Both the position numbers and the translations under genes were made by a program. This document shows, in pieces, positions 23,664-31,824 of a DNA stretch of 42,500 nt (position 1 is the stretch's first letter; each line of letters opens with the position of its first letter). The stretch comes from Aeromonas sp. FDAARGOS 1405. GTDB taxonomy: Bacteria > Pseudomonadota > Gammaproteobacteria > Enterobacterales > Aeromonadaceae. A model generated the notes under the pieces. The model was not told the DNA's origin. It searched no databases and was given only the letters and a program-made list of their open reading frames with translations. The DNA lies in the NCBI RefSeq assembly GCF_019048265.1, contig NZ_CP077311.1:1412501-1455000 (forward strand). The letters are read 5' to 3'.

Positions 23664-24644
23664 ATGTTCAAGGCTCTGTTACTGGAAAACCAAGACGGCA
23701 AGACTGTTCCGACTCTGACCCGGCTGGCCGAGAGCCAGTTGCCGGAAGGTGAGGTGCGGGTAGCGGTCGCTTACAGCTCCATCAACTACAAGGATGGGCT
23801 GGCCATCACCGGCAAAGGCAAGATAGTGCGCCAGTGGCCGCTGGTGCCCGGCATCGACTTCACCGGTACCGTGCTCGAATCTGCCGACAGCCGCTATCAG
23901 ACCGGCGACAAGGTGGTGCTGACCGGTTGGGGCGTCGGCGAAGGGCACTGGGGCGGCATGGCCGAACAGGCGCGGGTCAAGGGGGACTGGCTGGTGCCGT
24001 TGCCCGCCGGGCTGGATGAGCGCCAGGCCATGTGCATCGGTACCGCCGGTCTCACCGCCATGCTCTGCGTGCTGGCACTGGAAGAGGCGGGTATTACTCC
24101 AGATAGCGGCGAGGTGCTGGTCACCGGTGCGGCAGGCGGCGTGGGGGCCACCTCGGTTGCCCTGCTGGCAGCCCTTGGCTATCAGGTGGCTGCGCTGACC
24201 GGTCGTCCGGAAGAGCAGGGCGCCATGCTCACTGCGCTGGGTGCCAGCCGCATCGTGCCGCGCAGCGAGCTGCTGGTGCCTGCCAAACCGCTGGAGAAGC
24301 AGCTGTGGGCCGCTGCCATCGATACCGTCGGCAGTCAGGTGCTGGCCAAGCTGCTGGCCCAGATGAACTATGGCGGCGCCGTGGCGGCCTGCGGGTTGGC
24401 GGGCGGCTTTGATCTGCCTACCAGTGTGATGCCCTTCATCCTGCGCAATGTGCGGCTACAGGGGGTCGATTCGGTGATGTGCCCGTTTGAACGTCGTCAA
24501 CTGGCGTGGCAGCGACTGGCACGGGATCTTCCTGCCAGCTTCTTCGCTCAGGCGGTCACCGAGATTGGGTTGGAGCAGGTAGTGGAGGCAGCCGAGGCCA
24601 TTACGCAAGGCCAGATCGCCGGCCGGACCCTGGTCAAACTTTGA
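23664..24644 (+). CDS. acuI: Zinc-free MDR oxidoreductase, acryloyl-CoA reductase family (AcuI/YhdH)
   Basis: 326 aa. The N terminus GroES-like domain (SSINYKDGLAITGKGK) and the Rossmann loop VTGAAGGVGATSVALLAALGY (about 152-172) are typical of YhdH/AcuI, which reduces acryloyl-CoA to propionyl-CoA with NADPH. The zinc-ligand cysteines of alcohol dehydrogenases are absent, as expected for this subfamily. A good AGAGG site precedes the start. Confidence 0.88.
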   Translation: MFKALLLENQDGKTVPTLTRLAESQLPEGEVRVAVAYSSINYKDGLAITGKGKIVRQWPLVPGIDFTGTVLESADSRYQTGDKVVLTGWGVGEGHWGGMAEQARVKGDWLVPLPAGLDERQAMCIGTAGLTAMLCVLALEEAGITPDSGEVLVTGAAGGVGATSVALLAALGYQVAALTGRPEEQGAMLTALGASRIVPRSELLVPAKPLEKQLWAAAIDTVGSQVLAKLLAQMNYGGAVAACGLAGGFDLPTSVMPFILRNVRLQGVDSVMCPFERRQLAWQRLARDLPASFFAQAVTEIGLEQVVEAAEAITQGQIAGRTLVKL

Positions 24645-24718
24645 ACTCTTTCTGACTGGCGAGCCCGACAATTCCGGATAAAATTGGAGTGCGGGTGAAC
24701 TATCCAAGGAGAGTGAAG

Positions 24719-24844
24719 ATGGGTGGACACAAGCCGGATTACGACTCCTCTGATGATGATTGGGAGCCGGATTCCTGGGAAGAAGAGCTGGATCAGTGGG
24801 AAGATGAAAGCTGGCAGGATGATGACACTTTCGATGACCAGTGA
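24719..24844 (+). CDS. 41-aa highly acidic, Trp-rich small protein, unknown
   Basis: Translated directly: 41 aa with 13 Asp and 6 Glu, one Lys and one His, and four Trp at 15, 20, 27 and 32 embedded in acidic runs (WEPDSWEEELDQWEDESW). A strong AAGGAGAG sits five bases before ATG 24719, and a clean terminator begins 18 nt after the stop, so expression is well supported. It lies 74 nt after acuI and may be co-transcribed. No signal peptide. I do not recognise a family. A DNA-mimic, metal-binding or protein-binding role is conceivable, but that is speculation. Confidence 0.75.
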   Translation: MGGHKPDYDSSDDDWEPDSWEEELDQWEDESWQDDDTFDDQ

Positions 24845-24862
24845 ACCACGGCATTGAACGAA

Positions 24863-24893
24863 CAGGCGGGCTTTGGGCCCGCCTGATTTTTTT
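24863..24893 (+). terminator. Terminator after the acidic small protein
   Basis: A 9-bp stem CAGGCGGGC / GCCCGCCTG with a TTTGG loop, followed by a run of seven T. Confidence 0.93.
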
Positions 24894-24981
24894 GCCGCGC
24901 TCACATGGCTGAGCGTTCGTCCTTGGTCAGGGGCGGGGCGCTGAGTAGAATGAACTGCCCAAATGACGCTCAAGGATGACT

Positions 24982-25314
24982 ATGCGACTCACCATCATAT
25001 TGTTGGCTGCCCTGCTGGGTGGCTGTGTCTCCAACGATGATCCCTGCGAGAAGGTGTGGAGTGAGGTGGGGGAGGCGGATGGCAAGCTGGGCTTCACCAC
25101 TGAGCGGATCGAGTTCCATCAGGGCCAGTGTGGCAAGAAGGTGGATGCCGAACGGTGGAAGCAGGGACACCAGAAGGGATTGGCATGGTATTGCCGCCCC
25201 GAGCACCTCTATCTGGCTGGCCGCTCAGGCGAGGAGTATCGCGGCGTTTGCCCGAACGACATGCAGGCCCGCCGGCTGTTCGAACAGGGGCGTCAGGGGT
25301 GGACCGATCAATAA
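24982..25314 (+). CDS. Small outer-membrane lipoprotein, DUF2799-like
   Basis: 110 aa. Signal peptide MRLTIILLAALLGGC with lipobox LGGC; Cys15 would be lipidated, and the residue after it is Val, favouring sorting to the outer membrane. The mature part has the DUF2799-like pattern WKQGHQKGLAWYC and GEEYRGVCP. ATG 24982 is preferred to ATG 24976 because AAGGA is correctly spaced only for the former. Function unknown. Confidence 0.8.
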   Translation: MRLTIILLAALLGGCVSNDDPCEKVWSEVGEADGKLGFTTERIEFHQGQCGKKVDAERWKQGHQKGLAWYCRPEHLYLAGRSGEEYRGVCPNDMQARRLFEQGRQGWTDQ

Positions 25315-25337
25315 CGCCCTGACAGGGAGGGGCGTTA
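25312..25337. terminator. Dyad containing the stop codons of two convergent genes
   Basis: TAACGCCC (25312-25319) pairs with GGGCGTTA (25330-25337). The first arm holds the stop of the lipoprotein gene and the second the stop of the opposing 54-aa gene. No T run, so termination is uncertain. Confidence 0.4.
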
Positions 25338-25499
25338 CTCCTCTTTCAAACGCAGCGGCTGGCAGAGGTAACCCTTGTCATTGGCACTGCGGGCACACTT
25401 GCTGCAGACAAACTTGGGTTTGCGGACTATCTTGCGCAACGCCTTGAGATCGGTGGGGATCTCGTGACGGCGCCATTCACACAGGGTTTTGCTGCCCAT
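25335..25499 (-). CDS. Small 4-Cys protein, 54 aa, possible zinc ribbon
   Basis: 54 aa with C7, C32, C35 (CSKC) and C46 (YLC), a spacing that could bind one zinc ion. It is rich in Lys and Arg. The start ATG 25499 follows AGAGG; a 30-codon extension has no such site. The pattern CEW...KPKFVCSKCARSAND...YLC is familiar from uncharacterised small proteins of gammaproteobacteria. A nucleic-acid or metal role is inferred only from composition. Confidence 0.72.
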   Translation of the reverse strand: MGSKTLCEWRRHEIPTDLKALRKIVRKPKFVCSKCARSANDKGYLCQPLRLKEE

Positions 25500-25611
25500 A
25501 ACGACTACCTCTACGACTTGACGGCCGTATTGTAATCGATTTTCATTTCGAATAAACCGACAAAGCTCGCTTATTGGCCGATATGCCAATAAGCGATTGT
25601 TTCGGGAGGGA

Positions 25612-26046
25612 TTACTGGTAGAGGAACTTGGTGAAGATAAGCTCGCGCACCGCTTTCTTGCCGGTCTCTTTCACCAGCAGTTCGTTGACGGTTGTCTCGC
25701 ACTCCTTGCGCAGCTCTTCTCGGTTGGTCAGGGACTTCACTTGATCGGCATTTTTGCTGCCAATCAGACGGATGATGGCATCGCGGATCAGCGGGTCATG
25801 CTGCTCCAGCAGCTTGAGATCGGCTTCGTTTTCCGCCATCAGCTCTACCGTGACCCGGATATAACCGAGGGTTTTGCTATCACTCAGGTAGTTGGTGATG
25901 ATGTCGGGATCGAGCGCGTGGTAGGAGAAACCGGGCTTGGCAGCCCCCTCTGCGCCCTCGGCGGGCGGCTCATCTTCAGCCAGAGCTTGCTGCTGCAGGG
26001 CGCCACAGCTCAGTAACAATACCAGCAGAATTTTGAAGATCTTCAT
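25612..26046 (-). CDS. FliL-like protein with signal peptide, outside a flagellar operon
   Basis: 144 aa. Cleavable-looking signal (MKIFKILLVLLLSCGALQQQ, site near ALA-ED), then a domain resembling the periplasmic part of FliL: YIRVTVELMAENEADLKLL, DAIIRLIGSKNADQVKS, and a C terminus ending ELIFTKFLYQ. True FliL stabilises stators at the flagellar motor and is membrane-anchored. This protein has a signal peptide instead and no flagellar neighbours. It is divergent from ubiC. Confidence 0.8.
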   Translation of the reverse strand: MKIFKILLVLLLSCGALQQQALAEDEPPAEGAEGAAKPGFSYHALDPDIITNYLSDSKTLGYIRVTVELMAENEADLKLLEQHDPLIRDAIIRLIGSKNADQVKSLTNREELRKECETTVNELLVKETGKKAVRELIFTKFLYQ

Positions 26047-26191
26047 ATAGATGGCTCATCAGCAAGAGATAACCCATTTTTGATGTTGCCATCGGGGCCG
26101 TCAAGCACGGATGTTCTTACATTTCGCTATTGATTTACGGATAATAAACCGGATTTTAACCTGAACACGGAAATCTCTGGATGGTGAAGCT

Positions 26192-26728
26192 GTGAAGTCC
26201 GAGTTGACTGTTCCCCTCACGCCGTTAAGCGGGTGGCTGGCCCCCGAATGTTGCGAATTGCCCGCCAGCTTGCGCCCCTGGCTGCTGGAGCCCGGCTCCA
26301 TGACCCGGCGTCTGCGTCAGTACAATCGCCACTTTTCGGTGGAGTGGCTGGGCAATCACCCGGTCGCCCTTACTGCCGATGAGCAGTGGCTGGTGGATTC
26401 GGCCTCGCCGGCCGGTATCTGCCGCGAGGTGATCCTGCACGGGGATCGTGGGCCCGCCGTGCTGGGCTGGACCCTGTTTGCCGATGACGCACTGCAAGGG
26501 AGCGGCATTGCCGAGCTTGGCGAGCAGCCGCTGGGTGAGCGGGTATTTGGCCATGAGCCTGCCCGCCGCGATCATCTGCAACTGGCCCGTTTCGATATTG
26601 CCGCCAATCCCCGTTGCCCGGCCGCCACTGTCTGGGGGCGTCGTTCCCGTCTGTTTCTAGGGCAGTGGCCACTGCTGGTGCACGAGCTGTTTCTGCCCTC
26701 TCTCGTCTGTGACAAGGAGCTGGAGTGA
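26192..26728 (+). CDS. ubiC: Chorismate pyruvate-lyase
   Basis: 178 aa. Converts chorismate to 4-hydroxybenzoate plus pyruvate, the first committed ubiquinone step. The central [19 protein letters not shown] and the later [20 protein letters not shown] fit the family. The start is GTG at 26192; a nearby ATG at 26181 terminates at once. Its stop overlaps the ubiA start by four bases (GTGA), indicating translational coupling. Confidence 0.92.
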   Translation: MKSELTVPLTPLSGWLAPECCELPASLRPWLLEPGSMTRRLRQYNRHFSVEWLGNHPVALTADEQWLVDSASPAGICREVILHGDRGPAVLGWTLFADDALQGSGIAELGEQPLGERVFGHEPARRDHLQLARFDIAANPRCPAATVWGRRSRLFLGQWPLLVHELFLPSLVCDKELE

Positions 26729-27594
26729 ATCTGTTAACCAAGGAGCGGGGACTTGCCTACATGCAGTTGGCCCGCGTCGACAAACCCATAGGTACTCTGC
26801 TGCTGCTGTGGCCAACCCTGTGGGCGCTCTGGCTGGCCGCTGGTGGCCTGCCCAATCTCTGGGTGCTGACCGTGTTTGTGGTCGGGGTCTTTCTGATGCG
26901 CTCGGCAGGGTGCGTGATCAACGATTATGCGGATCGCAACTTCGATGGCCACGTCAAACGCACCGCCGGTCGCCCCTTGCCCACGGGTAGAGTCAAGCCG
27001 TGGGAGGTGCTGGCGCTCTTCTTCGTGCTGGCGCTTATCTCGTTTGCGCTGGTGCTGACCATGAATCCGCTCACCATCGGCCTGTCGTTTGTCGCCCTGC
27101 TGCTGGCGGTGAGTTACCCCTTCATGAAGCGCTTTATCTCCAACCCCCAGCTGGTGCTCGGGATGGCCTTCTCATGGTCGATCCCGATGGCCTATGCGGC
27201 GCAGGCAGATGCCCTGCCGCTGGTGGCCTGGCTGCTCTTCTTCGCCAACCTGCTCTGGACCGTGGCTTACGACACCCAGTACGCCATGGTGGATCGGGAT
27301 GATGACCTCAAGATCGGCCTCAAATCCAGCGCCATCCTGTTTGGTCGTTACGACAAGCGGATCATCGGCGCACTGCAACTCTCGACGCTGCTGCTGTTGC
27401 TGGCGGTCGGGCAACTGATGACGCTGGGGGGCTGGTATTACTGGGGATTGCTGGGAGCGGCGGTGCTGTTTGTCTATCAGCAGCGGCTTATTCGCGAGCG
27501 GCAGCGGGAAGCCTGCTTCCAGGCGTTTCTCAACAACAACTATGTGGGGGCGCTGGTGTTTGCCGGTCTGGTGCTTGACTACCTGCTGGCGTGA
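26725..27594 (+). CDS. ubiA: 4-hydroxybenzoate octaprenyltransferase
   Basis: 289 aa integral membrane prenyltransferase with about eight to nine hydrophobic helices. First Asp motif NDYADRNFD (66-74) and second motif [13 protein letters not shown] bind Mg-diphosphate of the polyprenyl donor. GTG start overlapping the ubiC stop; the preceding CAAGGAGCTGGA supplies the ribosome site. Same ubiC-ubiA/plsB arrangement as E. coli. Confidence 0.97.
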   Translation: MNLLTKERGLAYMQLARVDKPIGTLLLLWPTLWALWLAAGGLPNLWVLTVFVVGVFLMRSAGCVINDYADRNFDGHVKRTAGRPLPTGRVKPWEVLALFFVLALISFALVLTMNPLTIGLSFVALLLAVSYPFMKRFISNPQLVLGMAFSWSIPMAYAAQADALPLVAWLLFFANLLWTVAYDTQYAMVDRDDDLKIGLKSSAILFGRYDKRIIGALQLSTLLLLLAVGQLMTLGGWYYWGLLGAAVLFVYQQRLIRERQREACFQAFLNNNYVGALVFAGLVLDYLLA

Positions 27595-27615
27595 CATGTT
27601 CCCGCGCAGACTCCG

Positions 27616-27652
27616 ATAAAAAAGAAGGCCGCATGATGCGGCCTTCTTTGTT
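27616..27652. terminator. Bidirectional terminator between ubiA and plsB
   Basis: A 13-bp stem AAAGAAGGCCGCA / TGCGGCCTTCTTT with a TGA loop lies between convergent genes, with A-rich and T-rich flanks. Confidence 0.9.
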
Positions 27653-27663
27653 TGCGTTGCAGA

Positions 27664-30087
27664 TCAGAGCTGATTGCCTGCCTGAATGGTGCGGCGGATC
27701 TTGTTGCTCAGCAGCGGCACTATGTTGTCGGCCAGCGCCTGGAAGCGGCCAAGATCCGGCTTGCACTCGGGAGAGAGGTAGCCCTCTTTGCGCAAGGTGT
27801 GGATCAGGGTGCTGAACAGCTTCTGGTCGAAGAACTCGGGGGCGTTGATGCCGTGCAGGGTGCCGAGGCGCTCTGCCATCATCAGGCCGTCCGCTTCCAG
27901 CTGCTCCGCCTCGATATGGGGCTGGGCCAACACCCGGGTCAGCACGATGGCGTAGCGTTGCAGGGTCTCCTGAATGCTCTCCGCCAGCAGCAGCAGGCGC
28001 ATCTGGTTGGCCGGATTGACCCAGTAGCCGTCATCGCGGGTCTCGATCAGTTGCTGGGTCTGCAGGGCATCGAGCAGGCTGTCGACCAGCGCCGGCAGAT
28101 CCTCCTCTTCATAACGCAGGAACAGCTCGGTCTTGAGCAGCGGATAGATGTCGATGCAACGGGCCATGATCTCGCTGCGGGAGATCCCTTCGCACCGTTC
28201 GATCAATGCCGCCACCAGAGAGGGCATGGCGAACAGGTGGAGGATGTTGTTGCGGTAGTAGGTCAGCAGGATCGCCTGATAGCGGTCGAGACTGATGATC
28301 TGCCCCAGCTTGTCCTCGCTGACCTCGAACTTGTTGAGCTCCATCGCCTGATCCAGCAGGGTCTTGGCATCCTCATCCGGAATGGTGCTCTGCGGGCTGT
28401 AAGGCACCGCTTTGAGCAGATCCAGATAGGTGTTGAGCTGGGCCTGCAATTCGTCGCGGGTCAGGGCGTGGCGCTCGGCGGCCAGCAGCGCCAGCGCGCT
28501 CAGGGTCAGGCCGTTGACGGCGGCAGCGCCGTTGATGCGGGTCATCAGCAGTTCGGCCAGATTGTTGACGGTGCCCGCCATCCACTCCGGACGCTCCTCT
28601 TCCCCGATGTGCTTTTTCCAGTCGGGGATGTGTTCGCTCAGGTAGCTGTTGAGAGTCAGCGGCTCGCCGAAGTTGACGAAACCACGGCCGTAGTTGCGCA
28701 GCTTGCGCAGGATGCCGAGCACCTGCAGGAAGCTCTCTTTCTCCTTGCGGCTCCCTTTGAGCTCGTTGTGGTAGGTGTTCACCTCCATCACGTGCTCGTA
28801 GCCCAGATAGACCGGCACCAGAGTGACCGGCCTGTCCAGCCCGCGCATCATCGCCTGCAGGGTCATCGCCAGCATGCCGGTCTTGGGCGGTAGCAGACGG
28901 CCGGTACGGGAGCGACCACCTTCGGTGAAGAACTCTACCGAGTAACCCTTGGCAAACAGCAGGTTGAGGTATTCCCGGAATACCGTGCTGTAGAGCGGGT
29001 TGCCCTTGAAGGTGCGGCGAATGAAGAAGGCGCCGCCGTGGCGGAAAATCGGGCCCGCCGGCCAGAAGTTGAGGTTGATGCCTGCCGCGATATGGGGTGG
29101 CACCATCCCCTGGTGGTAGATGACGTAGGAGAGCAGCAGGTAGTCCATGTGGCTGCGGTGGCAGGGAACGTAGACGATCTCGTGTCCTTCCTGCGCCAGT
29201 TGGCGCACCTTCTCGGCGCCATTGACCGACAAACCGCGGTAGAGTTTGTTCCACAGCCAGCCGAGGAAGCTCTCGCCCAGGCGGATCAGACGGTAAGAGA
29301 AGTTGGAGGCGATCTCGTCCATGTAGCCATGGGCACGCTTTTGCGCCTTCTCGAGGCTGATCCCTTCGCGCTGGGCCTCCTCTTCAATCGCCTGCTGGAT
29401 CACCGCGGAGTCGAGCAGCTGCTTGAACAGCAGGTTGCGGTTCGGCAGTTTCGGGCCGGTGGCAGCCAGCTGCTGACGGCTGAAGTGGGTACGGGCCACT
29501 CGCGCCAGCTTGTGGGCGATGGCCTCGTCGGTGCCGTGCTTGTCGGCCATGTAGCGCAGGGAGAGCGGCGGCGAGAAGCGCACCAGATTCTCGCGACCTT
29601 TGAGGATCACGATAAGCGCCTTCTTCAGCCGGTTCGGCGCCAGGCTGCTGATGATGTTGAGGCCGGAGGCTTCTTCCCCTTCCCGACCCGGAGCGCGGCC
29701 CCAGAACAGGGTGACGGGCACCACCTGGATATCCAGCTCGGGATCCTGCTTGTGCAGATCCAGCAGCTGGTGGAACTCCTGCAGGAAGGGGAGCGGTTTG
29801 CTGCGTTTGCCAAACAGGGGAGGCGGACGGTCCAGACAGACATAGCGCGGCAGCAGCTGGCCGTTGAGCTCCAGCGGCGTGAAGGGACCGGGCAGACCGA
29901 GATCCTCGCAGCACTGCTGCAAGGTCATCAGGTCGGTGATCGAACTGGTTTTCAGGGCATAAACGATGGGTCTGGCCGGATCCAGATTGAGTTCTGTGAT
30001 GGGATTTTCCGGCAGGCTCTTGTGATTGACCAAGCCGCTGACCGGCCATTGCAAGATGGCTCTGGAAATCTTCTGTCCTAGGGACAT
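27664..30087 (-). CDS. plsB: Glycerol-3-phosphate 1-O-acyltransferase
   Basis: 807 aa, essentially the E. coli length. First step of phospholipid synthesis at the inner membrane, using acyl-ACP or acyl-CoA. The acyltransferase block I HRSHMD (H310-x4-D315) is intact. FFTEGGRSRTGR (block III) and VTLVPVYLGYEHV (block IV) follow. Start ATG 30087 is chosen over one 12 codons upstream because GGAGAG lies nine bases before it and the length then fits. Divergent from lexA. Confidence 0.97.
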   Translation of the reverse strand: MSLGQKISRAILQWPVSGLVNHKSLPENPITELNLDPARPIVYALKTSSITDLMTLQQCCEDLGLPGPFTPLELNGQLLPRYVCLDRPPPLFGKRSKPLPFLQEFHQLLDLHKQDPELDIQVVPVTLFWGRAPGREGEEASGLNIISSLAPNRLKKALIVILKGRENLVRFSPPLSLRYMADKHGTDEAIAHKLARVARTHFSRQQLAATGPKLPNRNLLFKQLLDSAVIQQAIEEEAQREGISLEKAQKRAHGYMDEIASNFSYRLIRLGESFLGWLWNKLYRGLSVNGAEKVRQLAQEGHEIVYVPCHRSHMDYLLLSYVIYHQGMVPPHIAAGINLNFWPAGPIFRHGGAFFIRRTFKGNPLYSTVFREYLNLLFAKGYSVEFFTEGGRSRTGRLLPPKTGMLAMTLQAMMRGLDRPVTLVPVYLGYEHVMEVNTYHNELKGSRKEKESFLQVLGILRKLRNYGRGFVNFGEPLTLNSYLSEHIPDWKKHIGEEERPEWMAGTVNNLAELLMTRINGAAAVNGLTLSALALLAAERHALTRDELQAQLNTYLDLLKAVPYSPQSTIPDEDAKTLLDQAMELNKFEVSEDKLGQIISLDRYQAILLTYYRNNILHLFAMPSLVAALIERCEGISRSEIMARCIDIYPLLKTELFLRYEEEDLPALVDSLLDALQTQQLIETRDDGYWVNPANQMRLLLLAESIQETLQRYAIVLTRVLAQPHIEAEQLEADGLMMAERLGTLHGINAPEFFDQKLFSTLIHTLRKEGYLSPECKPDLGRFQALADNIVPLLSNKIRRTIQAGNQL

Positions 30088-30227
30088 GTGCGTCTGCTCT
30101 CCAAAAAAATGCGGCGTGAGCATAGCAAATCGACAGCCCCTTGTCGCCGAGAGGTACGATGAGTCGGCTGCGCAGGATCAAAACAGCAGTAAATGAGGGG
30201 TTGGTCGCGACAAATGTCAGCTGCGCC

Positions 30228-30282
30228 TTGCCTTGGCCACTGCACTGTATATACTGCCAGTGTGCTGTATAAAAAGACAGGT
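30228..30282 (+). promoter_or_regulatory. lexA promoter with two LexA (SOS) boxes
   Basis: Two CTG-N10-CAG sites: box 1 at 30243-30262 (CTG at 30245, CAG at 30258) and box 2 at 30263-30282 (CTG at 30265, CAG at 30278), exactly 20 bp apart. A promoter TTGCCT (30228)-16 nt-TATACT (30250-30255) places the -10 inside box 1, so LexA would block polymerase. The E. coli lexA gene also has two adjacent boxes. Confidence 0.93.
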
Positions 30283-30291
30283 GCCAATTCT

Positions 30292-30915
30292 ATGAAACCC
30301 CTTACCCCCCGCCAGGCCGAAGTGCTGGAGCTGATCAAGGTGAACATGAGCGAGACCGGCATGCCGCCGACTCGTGCCGAGATTGCCCAGAAGCTTGGTT
30401 TCAAGTCGGCCAATGCGGCCGAAGAACATCTGAAGGCCCTGGCCAAAAAAGGGGTCATCGAGATCATGCCGGGCACGTCCCGCGGCATTCGCCTGTTGCT
30501 CGAAGAGGAAGAGGTGCTGGAAGAGAGCGGCCTGCCGCTCATCGGCAAGGTTGCCGCCGGTGAACCCATTCTGGCTCAGGAGCATATCGAGAGCCACTAT
30601 CAGGTTGATCCCGCCCTGTTCCATCCGCGCGCAGATTTTCTGCTGCGGGTGCAGGGGATGAGCATGAAGAACATCGGTATTCTGGATGGCGATCTGCTGG
30701 CGGTGCACAAGACCCAGGAGGTGCGCAACGGTCAGGTGGTCGTCGCCCGTCTCGATGAGGATGTCACCGTCAAGCGCTTCCAGCGCAAGGGCAGTCAGGT
30801 ATGGCTGCTGCCGGAGAATGAAGAGCTCTCCCCCATCGAGGTGGACCTCTCCTGCCAGCAGCTCACCATCGAAGGGCTGGCGGTCGGGGTGATCCGCAAC
30901 GCCGACTGGATGTAA
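30292..30915 (+). CDS. lexA: LexA repressor, SOS regulator
   Basis: 207 aa against 202 in E. coli. The N-terminal winged helix (1-65) begins [15 protein letters not shown]. The self-cleavage site is A89-G90, with the catalytic dyad S124 (GMSM) and K161. It represses SOS genes until RecA filaments trigger autocleavage. It is autoregulated through the two upstream boxes. Confidence 0.98.
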   Translation: MKPLTPRQAEVLELIKVNMSETGMPPTRAEIAQKLGFKSANAAEEHLKALAKKGVIEIMPGTSRGIRLLLEEEEVLEESGLPLIGKVAAGEPILAQEHIESHYQVDPALFHPRADFLLRVQGMSMKNIGILDGDLLAVHKTQEVRNGQVVVARLDEDVTVKRFQRKGSQVWLLPENEELSPIEVDLSCQQLTIEGLAVGVIRNADWM

Positions 30916-30940
30916 TCATCCCCGCCAACTGCGTTTGTCA

Positions 30941-30970
30941 CACGGCCTCCTTCGGGAGGCCGTGCTGTTT
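30941..30970 (+). terminator. Terminator after lexA
   Basis: A 10-bp stem CACGGCCTCC / GGAGGCCGTG with a TTCG tetraloop, followed by a weak T tract (CTGTTT). It would largely uncouple lexA from the genes downstream. Confidence 0.8.
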
Positions 30971-31314
30971 CTGGCGCACTTTCCCTGTCATATCAAACAG
31001 ATCATCGGCGGCGGCATTTTTGTCCTGCGCGACCGGCTACCAATCATCCATTTCAGATATATGCTCAGATCAGTGCCCTGTCGCCGAGACTGGGCTTGGC
31101 GCCTCCCTCTGACCATCGCAATGCGCAGGACGGGAGGGCCGGTAACAACGAGAATCGGGCAGTACACCTTCACGGGATATGAAGGGGGAGTGGGGAGATC
31201 CCGAGCCTTATCGGGCAAAGGGGACCACTCGTAATGGTTGCAGATAGTCGTGACGGGCCTGTTCCCAGTTCAGGCCGACGAAGCAACATGACCTGTCGGT
31301 CAAGGAGGACTGGT
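30971..31314 (+). other. 344-nt gap with no supported gene, upstream of the 99-aa gene
   Basis: Frames here on both strands lack ribosome sites and look like noise. A small hairpin, CCCGA/TCGGG, lies near 31199. No convincing promoter or SOS box was found. It could be a long leader of the downstream gene or hold a small RNA; nothing in it proves either. Confidence 0.4.
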
Positions 31315-31614
31315 ATGGCATCAAGATCGCCATGGGATTCAGAGGCTGGGGCTGCGCCAGCGGAATCGTCAATCACCCGTTTTGTCAAAGGTAGCCGGAT
31401 GACCTGGTTTTACGGTGTCTGGCTGCACCATCGTGGTTCGCACTGGACGCTCTGGCTAGGATGCCCGAAAGAGAAGGTGGTGCGTCTGGTGCTGCTGTTC
31501 AAACGGGGTCACGGCGATCGCCAGGGGGAAGAGGGCTGGCTGGCCCCCGTGATTCCCATCGGCGTGCGGGCCATCGGCAAGATGTTGCAGCAGGGGCGTA
31601 ACGCTCGCCCCTGA
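31315..31614 (+). CDS. 99-aa protein of unknown function between lexA and the SCO1 gene
   Basis: ATG 31315 has an excellent AAGGAGGA six bases upstream, and a terminator lies 28 nt after the stop, so the gene is likely real. The N-terminal 28 residues are Ser/Ala-rich. The rest is aromatic and basic (MTWFYGVWLHHRGSHWTLWLG, then VVRLVLLFKRGHGDRQG and APVIPIGVRAIGKML). It is not similar to SulA as far as I can tell. ATG 31399 (71 aa, with AAGG upstream) is an alternative start. Confidence 0.6.
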   Translation: MASRSPWDSEAGAAPAESSITRFVKGSRMTWFYGVWLHHRGSHWTLWLGCPKEKVVRLVLLFKRGHGDRQGEEGWLAPVIPIGVRAIGKMLQQGRNARP

Positions 31615-31641
31615 GCAGAAGAGACAAACAAATCCATCCAT

Positions 31642-31670
31642 AACCGGCACCCGAGGGGGCCGGTTTTTTT
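31642..31670 (+). terminator. Terminator after the 99-aa gene
   Basis: Stem AACCGGC / GCCGGTT, extended inside by CCC/GGG with one mismatch, then seven T. Confidence 0.9.
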
Positions 31671-31824
31671 ATGGCCGCAACTGGCGATTAATTATGCCAA
31701 ATGGTCGACTCCTGACAGGGCGTTGCACAAGATTGAACCACCTTGGCGGCTCGCTGGGGTACAATGCCTCCCTCTTGTCCGGTCACTGCTGGCCATCTGC
31801 CTCGAACTGAAAGGGTCTCTTGTT

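Noticed and set aside
30935..31234. 99-codon frame starting inside the lexA terminator
   Set aside because: It begins within the hairpin, has no ribosome site and translates to noise-like sequence.
31315..31614. SulA-type cell-division inhibitor downstream of lexA
   Set aside because: The position is right by analogy with Pseudomonas, but I see no SulA sequence pattern and no SOS box before the gene.
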